Shown one piece after another: positions 1-4,427 of a stretch of DNA of 8,091 bases (its first letter is position 1; the number at the start of each line of letters is the position of its first letter). The notes under the pieces were generated by a model. It was not told the origin of the DNA. It saw only the letters and a list, made by a program, of their open reading frames with translations, and ran no database searches. The stretch comes from an uncultured Lachnospiraceae bacterium. Its GTDB lineage: Bacteria > Bacillota > Clostridia > Lachnospirales > Lachnospiraceae. The stretch lies in assembly GCA_900555195.1 (NCBI GenBank), contig USKC01000132.1:1-8091 (forward strand). Direction: 5' to 3'. Both the position numbers and the translations under genes were made by a program.

Positions 1-85
1 CCTTTGTCAGATCTCCCTTTTTCCTCTTTTCATCCGCATACGCATGCGTCCTGCTGCCCATCTCCGCCATTTCTCCCTGCCCCAT
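1..85 (-). CDS. N-terminal fragment of an unrecognised protein, cut by the window edge
   Basis: Reading leftward from ATG at 85-83, the frame stays open to the window edge (28 codons). The composition looks coding: charged, Lys/Glu/Asp rich, with residues such as SRTHAYADEK followed by KKGDLTK. Three in-frame ATGs are possible, at 85, 70 and 61. Only the one at 61 has a reasonable Shine-Dalgarno (AGGGAG at 78-73, gap of 11), so the true start may be 61. The gene is divergent from the Lrp-family regulator at 326, and Lrp-type regulators often control a divergent neighbour. I do not recognise the protein from this fragment. The call rests on the open frame and the promoter-like DNA at 100-155. 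Confidence 0.45.
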   Translation of the reverse strand, partial: MGQGEMAEMGSRTHAYADEKRKKGDLTK

Positions 86-99
86 GCTAATCGGCCAAA

Positions 100-155
100 A
101 AATCGAGTTTCTAAATCAAGTTTCTTTTCGTAATTATAAACTTTCTTTTCGTAAT
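100..155. repeat. Two sets of short direct repeats in the divergent promoter region, possible Lrp operator
   Basis: TTTCTTTTCGTAAT occurs identically at 121-134 and 142-155. The offset is 21 bp, which is two helical turns, so both copies face the same side of the DNA. Just left of these, AAATCGAGTTTCT (100-112) and AAATCAAGTTTCT (113-125) form a second tandem pair with one difference. On the minus strand a TATAAT-like -10 for the leftward gene lies between the two long repeats, with no good -35. Phased direct repeats are a plausible site for a multimeric regulator such as the adjacent Lrp-family protein. The repeats are seen directly; the operator role is inferred. Confidence 0.5.
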
Positions 156-232
156 CTATCTGAAAGCTATTGTATCAACCTCTTCAGGGGAAGTCAACAT
201 ATACGCCCTTATTTGATTCTGCTTCGCCCGCA

Positions 233-261
233 TTGCAGTTCTCCGCAGCTTCCTTTATAAT
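233..261 (+). promoter_or_regulatory. SigA-type promoter of the Lrp-family gene
   Basis: The -35 is TTGCAG (233-238) and the -10 is TATAAT (256-261, perfect consensus), separated by exactly 17 bp. Transcription would start near 268, leaving a leader of about 58 nt before the GTG start at 326. Its position between the possible upstream starts and the GTG supports the shorter form of the protein. Confidence 0.8.
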
Positions 262-325
262 AAAAATAGCCGCTGCGCAGCACACGTCATCGGCGGCAAG
301 TTTTGTATCACAAGGAGGAAATACT

Positions 326-784
326 GTGTTTCTGGATGGTCTGGATGAATTGGATCAGAAAATACTTCGCCTGCTTATTCAAAATGCCCGCATGTCCTAT
401 TCCGATATCGGAAAAGAAACCGGCATCTCCCGGGTCGCCGTTAAGATGCGCATTCAGGCGCTTGAAGCGCGCGGCGTCATTGAAGAGTACACCACTGTAA
501 TCAATCCGCAGAAAATAAACGGAGCCGTTTCCTGCTATTTTGAGCTGGAAACCGCTCCGGATGCCTTCGATCAGGTAGTTGCGCTTCTCCAGGCGAATGA
601 AACCGTAACGCAGATTTATCGCGTTACCGGCAGGAACAAGCTCCACGTCCATGCTGTCGCCTCTTCTAGCGAGGAGATGGAGTCCTTCCTTCAGACGGTC
701 ATCGATCCGCTGCCCGGCCTGACCTCCTGCAGCTGCAACGTCATTCTTTCCCGGATAAAAGACATCAAAGGCCTGCGGCTATAG
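326..784 (+). CDS. Lrp/AsnC-family transcriptional regulator
   Basis: A 152-residue DNA-binding regulator of usual family length. The N-terminal winged helix-turn-helix spans about residues 5-55: LDELDQKIL opening, then SYSDIGKETGISRVAVKMRI as recognition unit, then RGVIEEY and the NP that ends the wing. The C-terminal RAM (ligand-binding and oligomerisation) domain runs from about residue 65 to 145. It includes the V.QIYRVTG.NKLHV stretch where family members bind an amino acid effector. The start is GTG at 326, chosen because AAGGAGG lies at 312-318 with a gap of 7 and the SigA promoter at 233-261 would exclude the in-frame codons farther upstream. Such proteins form dimers and octamers and usually sense amino acids; the effector here cannot be read from sequence. 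The likely targets are itself and the divergent gene to the left. The stop lies 56 bp from the stop of the convergent gene. Confidence 0.93.
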   Translation: MFLDGLDELDQKILRLLIQNARMSYSDIGKETGISRVAVKMRIQALEARGVIEEYTTVINPQKINGAVSCYFELETAPDAFDQVVALLQANETVTQIYRVTGRNKLHVHAVASSSEEMESFLQTVIDPLPGLTSCSCNVILSRIKDIKGLRL

Positions 785-840
785 AACGTACATGGCTCCC
801 CTCCATGCTAAAAACAAGGCAGCCCGCCCGCACTTTGTCT
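785..840. other. Convergent 3' spacer with weak terminator-like signals
   Basis: These 56 bp separate two converging stop codons. On the minus strand a GC-rich stretch (GGCGGGCTGCC) is followed by TTGTTTTT, which could act as a short weak terminator for the leftward hypothetical gene. ATGG and CCAT at 792-806 can form only a small 4-bp hairpin. No strong terminator is visible for the Lrp gene. Confidence 0.3.
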
Positions 841-1614
841 CTATTGGTTTTTGGCTCTGTCCGTTTCGGCCCTTCTCCATTTTCCGCTCAGCGCTTTCAC
901 AAATGTTCCCGGATGGTTTATGTCTTCCTTTTGGATTTCGTCATCCGCCCAGAATACATGATCTTCTTCTACGAAAAAAGAGGCAGAAAAAAGTTCTCTT
1001 GACTCATTCTCCAGAGGTGGGCGTAAATTCAGGGCGATCAGCCCCTCAAAGCACAGCTCAATGATGCCGAACCATCCTGAATTGTCAAAACGCACCGTTA
1101 GCTGTGTCTTTCCATATTCTTCTTCATAGATGAGCTGATCCAACGTCGAGTCATGAAATCCCATGAACTCAGCCATGAGTTCATCCGCATCTTTCTGCGT
1201 CCGAATGTAATTCCATTGATCCGCGTCTTCATTCTCCCTGACCGCTATGGAAGCTTCCGAAACCGGAACATATCCATCCTTCAGCAGACGCAGTAAGAAA
1301 GGCTCGTCGGAAAGAACCTCCGGATACCCTGTCAGACTGACAACAGGAAAATCCTCTTCCCTGTCCTGACAGTATTTTCTGAGCCTTAAGAGCAGATCCC
1401 TTTCGCAGGCGATCCAATCTGCTCTGCAGCAGTTAATATGCTGATACACCGGCGTCAGCTTTCCTCCGTCCTTTTCCAGGTAACTGACAAGCACAAAACT
1501 TTCTTCCAGCGGATTCATCACAATCGCCCGTTCGTAGTAGCCGGTATTCATCAGCCCGTATACCATGGAACGGTAATGACGCTGATTCTTTCCATCATAT
1601 ACACATACATACAT
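841..1614 (-). CDS. Conserved-looking hypothetical protein, 257 aa
   Basis: An intact leftward ORF coding for a soluble acidic protein with no signal peptide or membrane segment. The start ATG at 1614 is chosen over an upstream in-frame ATG at 1689 because AGGGGGG lies just before it and the residues upstream look non-coding. The N-terminal part (MYVCVYDGKNQRHYRS) may be a small beta-rich domain. The C-terminal half has a segment beginning FHDSTLD at residue 153, then an alternating beta pattern around FDNSGWFGIIELCFEG (176-191) and a late FFVEEDHVFWADDE. From memory, FHDS followed by a beta-rich segment ending in an acidic strand recurs in small uncharacterised proteins of Firmicutes, but I cannot name the family with confidence. 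An immunity-like or ligand-binding fold is possible. No nearby gene hints at a partner. A leftward promoter at 1916-1944 could transcribe it with a long leader of about 295 nt. Confidence 0.75.
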   Translation of the reverse strand: MYVCVYDGKNQRHYRSMVYGLMNTGYYERAIVMNPLEESFVLVSYLEKDGGKLTPVYQHINCCRADWIACERDLLLRLRKYCQDREEDFPVVSLTGYPEVLSDEPFLLRLLKDGYVPVSEASIAVRENEDADQWNYIRTQKDADELMAEFMGFHDSTLDQLIYEEEYGKTQLTVRFDNSGWFGIIELCFEGLIALNLRPPLENESRELFSASFFVEEDHVFWADDEIQKEDINHPGTFVKALSGKWRRAETDRAKNQ

Positions 1615-1846
1615 GCGAATCCCCCCTGTCTTCCACAAAATCGTTCTGTCTCCGATATCAATATAGCATACAAAGGCCGCAAAAGCCATTCCGGTCTGTT
1701 GCTATTAAAAAGTGCCGCGCTCCCCGTCCTGCCAAAAGGAACGGCAATCTTTCCTCGCACAAAAAAACACCGGACGCATCATCTTCCGCAACGGATAAAT
1801 GAATGGCCGATGGTTCATTCTGTACTCTGCAATTTCTAAAATGAAA

Positions 1847-1881
1847 GGGGGGGGGTGCTGGTGCAGCTATGCTGCACCAGC
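1847..1881. repeat. Perfect 11-bp hairpin next to a nine-G run
   Basis: GCTGGTGCAGC (1857-1867) and its exact reverse complement GCTGCACCAGC (1871-1881) are separated by TAT. A run of nine G sits at 1847-1855, directly beside the left arm. On the plus strand the stem is followed by TGTTTTGT, weakly terminator-like, but no plus gene lies upstream. On the minus strand the stem is followed by A, nine C and then TTTCATTTT. A smaller inverted repeat, GTTGA and TCAAC around GAGTAA on the minus strand (1891-1907), sits between it and the promoter, so a leftward transcript would open with two hairpins. Confidence 0.7.
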
Positions 1882-1915
1882 TGTTTTGTAGGTTGATTAC
1901 TCTCAACACTCCCCT

Positions 1916-1944
1916 ATCATATATTAGATTTATAAATTTGTCAA
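1916..1944 (-). promoter_or_regulatory. Strong leftward SigA promoter with no close gene
   Basis: On the minus strand TTGACA (1944-1939, perfect -35) is followed after 17 bp by TATGAT (1921-1916, five of six). DNA upstream of the -35 (1945-2000) is strongly AT-rich, as in an UP element. Transcription would start near 1909. No ORF with a ribosome site follows directly; the first well-supported start codon is at 1614. Confidence 0.75.
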
Positions 1945-1976
1945 TAGAATTAATAAATTATTTATAAATTTATAAA
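1926..1976. repeat. AT-rich palindromes in and upstream of the orphan promoter
   Basis: TTTATAAATTTATAAA (1961-1976) is a perfect palindrome upstream of the -35. AGATTTATAAATTT (1926-1939) is one base from the palindrome AAATTTATAAATTT and lies in the promoter spacer. The exact palindrome AAATTTATAAATTT recurs at 3095-3108 in the leader of the LacI-family gene. Just beyond, TTCATAA is repeated 10 bp apart (1981-1987 and 1991-1997). These may be regulator sites or simply UP-element DNA. The recurrence near both promoters is what makes a regulator site worth considering. Confidence 0.4.
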
Positions 1977-2034
1977 ATCGTTCATAACCATTCATAATTG
2001 TATCCGTCACACACGTTCCGGGCGCCCTTTATCC

Positions 2035-3081
2035 TCATCCCTTTTCTGCCGGACATACGCTTTCCATCTCCACCAATTCCGCGTTGATTTCCACGCGCAT
2101 CGTCACATCTTCCATCGACCGCTCTTTTCTGTTGATCTTATCCGCAAGAAGGGTTACCAGCGTGCGCCCCAGCATCCTTCTGGGAATGCGCATGGTGGTC
2201 AGGGTCGGCTCCAGCATGCTGCAGACGCTCCTGCCGTCAAACCCGATTACAGACACATCCTCCGGAATTCTGTAACCGGAATTCTTAAGCGCCCGGTATA
2301 CGGGAATCGCCAGCACATCATTTTCTACCAAAAGGGCGGAAGGGGGATGGACGCCCCCTTTCCAGAGGCGTTCCAGATATTCCTGCGCCCGCTGTCCCGT
2401 GCAGCCTGTCTCAATATACATGCCCGGCTCTTCCCGCATCCCCAAATCTTCCAGCGCATACCGAAAACACTGCCGCCTCTCTCCCAAGGAGCAATGCCTC
2501 CGGCCCGATCCCACATATCCTATCCTCCGGTGTCCCTTCTCATACAGATATCTGACAGCGGTATAGACCCCCTGCCTGTTATTGACCGTCACCGCACTGG
2601 CCTCAATGGATGGCTCAAAGCAGTCGATCAGAATATAAGGAACCTGCGTGGCATCCAGCTCCCGTTTCAGCCGTTCTTCAATCACATCCGCATACACGAT
2701 CATTCCCGCATATTGTGACCGGGTGATCGTCTCTTTCAGATCCCGGTTCTCGCCATACATATGGACAATGGAAAAATGATATCCCAGATACCTGGCTTCC
2801 CTCTCCGCTCCTTCGATTACAGTCGGGAAAAAAGACGCTTCGTCCAGATCATCCCTGTATTCTGACAGGACAACATAAGCGATCGCCTTTGCAAACGAAG
2901 AATGGTCTTCTTCCCTTTCCGAATCTTCCTTGATCATATATCCATATCCCATCTCCCGGATACGTTCCAGCAGCGTCTTTCTTAATTCATCACTGATACC
3001 CGGTTTATGGTTCAATACCAGTGATACGGTTGCCGTAGATACTCCCAACATGCTCGCCAATTCCTTGGATTTAATTGCCAC
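2035..3081 (-). CDS. LacI-family transcriptional regulator
   Basis: A 348-residue repressor-type regulator of normal family length. The N-terminal helix-turn-helix (residues 3-26) is textbook: IKSKELASMLGVSTATVSLVLN. The periplasmic-binding-like effector domain follows from about residue 68. It has the usual signposts VTVNNRQG, KGHRRIGYVG, PSALLVENDVLA and RIPEDVSVIGFDG, and PTLTTMRIPRRMLG near the end. Start is GTG at 3081 with GAGGG six bases upstream. One oddity: the typical hinge-helix motif after the HTH (YRPN..AR.L) is missing; MGYGY runs into an acidic linker, KEDSEREEDH. The ligand is probably a sugar, as for most of the family, but no sugar gene is in view. A CG-centred operator candidate overlaps its own -10 (3122-3137), suggesting autoregulation. 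No clear terminator follows the stop. Confidence 0.93.
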   Translation of the reverse strand: MAIKSKELASMLGVSTATVSLVLNHKPGISDELRKTLLERIREMGYGYMIKEDSEREEDHSSFAKAIAYVVLSEYRDDLDEASFFPTVIEGAEREARYLGYHFSIVHMYGENRDLKETITRSQYAGMIVYADVIEERLKRELDATQVPYILIDCFEPSIEASAVTVNNRQGVYTAVRYLYEKGHRRIGYVGSGRRHCSLGERRQCFRYALEDLGMREEPGMYIETGCTGQRAQEYLERLWKGGVHPPSALLVENDVLAIPVYRALKNSGYRIPEDVSVIGFDGRSVCSMLEPTLTTMRIPRRMLGRTLVTLLADKINRKERSMEDVTMRVEINAELVEMESVCPAEKG

Positions 3082-3121
3082 GTTTTTCCCTCACAAATTT
3101 ATAAATTTTCTTTATATTTCT

Positions 3122-3137
3122 ATTGTAACGTAACAAT
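3122..3137. promoter_or_regulatory. Candidate LacI-family operator
   Basis: ATTGTAAC and GTAACAAT form a 16-bp inverted repeat with one imperfect base pair, centred on CG. A 16-bp, CG-centred near-palindrome is the classic operator shape for this family. It overlaps the -10 of the LacI-family gene. It also lies upstream of the rightward small gene, where a weak candidate promoter (GTAACA at 3130-3135, TTTTAT at 3153-3158) would be covered too. Confidence 0.5.
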
Positions 3138-3149
3138 AAATATTTTCAA
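3122..3149 (-). promoter_or_regulatory. Promoter of the LacI-family gene
   Basis: On the minus strand TTGAAA (3149-3144) and TACAAT (3127-3122) are separated by 16 bp. Transcription would start near 3115, giving a short leader that includes the AAATTTATAAATTT palindrome (3095-3108) and the GAGGG ribosome site (3092-3088). Confidence 0.55.
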
Positions 3150-3164
3150 GCATTTTATGGAATA

Positions 3165-3186
3165 CTGATAGAGAAACTTTTATCAG
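3165..3186 (+). promoter_or_regulatory. Leader hairpin of the small rightward gene
   Basis: CTGATAGAG (3165-3173) can pair with TTTTATCAG (3178-3186) across an AAAC loop, giving nine pairs of which two are G-U. It is palindromic in its outer six bases, so it could instead be a DNA-level protein site. Confidence 0.4.
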
Positions 3187-3203
3187 AAGCATGGATTTAC
3201 GCG

Positions 3204-3229
3204 GCGCGCCAAAGCGCGCAGACAGGAGG
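3204..3229 (+). promoter_or_regulatory. GC hairpin directly before the AGGAGG ribosome site
   Basis: GCGCGC (3204-3209) and GCGCGC (3214-3219) can close a six-GC-pair stem over CAAA. The ribosome site AGGAGG (3224-3229) begins four bases later and lies four bases before the ATG at 3234. A stem this close to the site could affect its accessibility or mRNA stability. Confidence 0.5.
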
Positions 3230-3233
3230 AAGT

Positions 3234-3533
3234 ATGAAAGAACAGCTGAGAAGTGAAAGAAGAGAGCGTTCCGTCACGAACGGCCGGACGGAAGGTTCCT
3301 TCCGGATTGATGAGACAGGAAAAGCTTCAGATATGGATCCCGCAGCGGTAATGTCACTCGATAAATGCAACCCCGTCAACCGGGATTCAGAAATACAGCG
3401 CGCATATGAGCCGGAAGGCATGCTTTTCCCGGGCGCCGTTCCACAGGTGATACCTGGCACGACTTCCGGCGCCCTTCCGGGCATCCTTCCACCAGCTTAT
3501 TTCCCGGGCGCAGATAATTCCGCCCCACGCTAA
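3234..3533 (+). CDS. Small hypothetical protein with Pro-Gly octad repeats
   Basis: A 99-residue protein with a strong AGGAGG site and a very strong downstream terminator, both on its strand, so it is likely a real expressed gene. It has two parts. Residues 1-60 are highly charged and hydrophilic (many Arg, Glu, Asp), with a single Cys at 45. Residues 65-96 are apolar and built on Pro-Gly pairs at 66-67, 74-75, 82-83 and 91-92, giving an approximate period of eight: FPGA, IPGT, LPGI, FPGA. There is no signal peptide or membrane helix. It is divergent from the LacI-family gene and shares its operator region, and it converges on the MBL gene. I do not recognise the family. A structural, possibly spore-coat-like or surface-associated role would fit such repeats but is only a guess. 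Confidence 0.7.
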   Translation: MKEQLRSERRERSVTNGRTEGSFRIDETGKASDMDPAAVMSLDKCNPVNRDSEIQRAYEPEGMLFPGAVPQVIPGTTSGALPGILPPAYFPGADNSAPR

Positions 3534-3540
3534 GACAATG

Positions 3541-3588
3541 ACTGCGGCGCTGCCGGACAGTAATTTCGTCCGGCGGCGCCGCAGTTTT
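3541..3588 (+). terminator. Strong intrinsic terminator of the small gene, overlapping the end of the MBL gene
   Basis: The arms 3541-3558 and 3568-3585 pair along 18 bp, with one G-U wobble (at 3551) and a 9-nt loop. The stem is mostly GC and is followed by TTTT (3585-3588), which fits termination of rightward transcription seven bases after the TAA at 3531-3533. The T run overlaps the stop codon of the converging MBL gene (3587-3589). On the minus strand no T run follows, so for that gene it would act as a 3'-end stem rather than a full terminator. Confidence 0.85.
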
Positions 3589-4387
3589 ACAATTCCAGGC
3601 TTTCCAGATCATCCGGAACGAAAAGGTTTCCTGCAAACAACGGTTTTCCTTCCGCACAATAGAGTTCTTTGCGCCTGTCTATATTCGCATCTTCCGTATG
3701 ATAAAGCACGAGATTCTGAACCTCCAGCTGCTGCGCCATGCGGCACGCATCCGCCACGGTGGAATGATGCTTCTCATAAGGCTTGAACCGCTCCGCCTGA
3801 GACGCCAGGCAGAAAGCCTCATGCAGCAGCCATTTGCTGCCTTCGGCATATTCCCTTTCGCATTCCCGATAAGGCTCGTCTCCGCAGCAGGTAAGCTTTT
3901 CTCCGCCATCCAGCTTCATGCAAAAGCCGTACTGCTTCGCCTTGGTGGAGCCGATATCAAAAAAGCGCATCTGCCTGCCCAGGATCTCTCTTTCCTCTTT
4001 ATCCTTCACCTCGATCAAATGGATCTTGTCCCCGATTAATCTGGCCTGCTTCTGGGGCAGAAGCATCTGCGCCATGTTTTCCAGGATAGATAATACTTCT
4101 TCATGGCCATAAATGATGGCTTCCCCATCATACTCTCCCCGTTTCATGGCCTGGCTGAACATGCGCAGCATCCAAACAACCCCCATGATGTGATCCAGAT
4201 GCTTATGGGTCACAAAAATCTCATTCGTCCGTTTCCAGTCCAATCCTGCGCGCATCAGCTGGGTAAACAGGCCATTTCCGCCGCCTCCGTCCACAAGAAA
4301 ATAGTTTCCATTCTCCTCCAGGACAAAACAGGTATTGTAACATTTCCTCACCGCCGCATTCCCCGTCCCAAGCATCGTTATTTTCAT
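3587..4387 (-). CDS. MBL-fold metallohydrolase, RNase Z-like
   Basis: A 266-residue cytoplasmic protein of the metallo-beta-lactamase superfamily, closest in pattern to the RNase Z/ElaC branch. It opens MKITMLGTGNA, has the VDGGGG strand-turn (32-37), and carries the metal motif THKHLDH with ligands His61, His63, Asp65 and His66. Asp170 in CCGDE is the likely bridging ligand and His207 or His208 in KHHST the last one; HEAF (189-192) is also typical. The stretch FDIGSTKAKQYGF (143-155) matches the region where RNase Z has a metal-ligand His, but here Gly146 or Ser147 occupies the place. The tRNase Z flexible arm is not evident, so tRNA 3' processing is not assured. Start is ATG at 4387 with AAGGAAAGG just upstream. 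It lies 40 bp downstream of radA in the same direction, so it is probably co-transcribed. Confidence 0.88.
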   Translation of the reverse strand: MKITMLGTGNAAVRKCYNTCFVLEENGNYFLVDGGGGNGLFTQLMRAGLDWKRTNEIFVTHKHLDHIMGVVWMLRMFSQAMKRGEYDGEAIIYGHEEVLSILENMAQMLLPQKQARLIGDKIHLIEVKDKEEREILGRQMRFFDIGSTKAKQYGFCMKLDGGEKLTCCGDEPYRECEREYAEGSKWLLHEAFCLASQAERFKPYEKHHSTVADACRMAQQLEVQNLVLYHTEDANIDRRKELYCAEGKPLFAGNLFVPDDLESLEL

Positions 4388-4427
4388 CTCAACCTTTCCT
4401 TCCTTTCCGGACCTGCATAAACGTTTT

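Noticed and set aside
170..325. Longer start for the Lrp-family gene, adding 52 residues in frame
   Set aside because: The added residues have no family similarity, and the SigA promoter (233-261) and AAGGAGG (312-318) lie inside this stretch, so GTG at 326 is the start.
1438..1839. Plus-strand ORF of 133 codons
   Set aside because: It lies mostly antisense to the 257-aa gene, has no ribosome site and runs into low-complexity spacer.
1658..1909. Leftward ORF of 83 codons beginning at the predicted transcript start
   Set aside because: It would be leaderless, reads through the hairpin and the C9 tract (a proline run), and has no family-like pattern.
2020..2027. GGGCGCCC palindrome just after the LacI-family stop as a terminator
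   Set aside because: It is an 8-bp palindrome with no loop and no T run on the minus strand.
2347..2718. Plus-strand ORF of 123 codons antisense to the LacI-family gene
   Set aside because: No ribosome site, and the opposite strand encodes a clear LacI effector domain.
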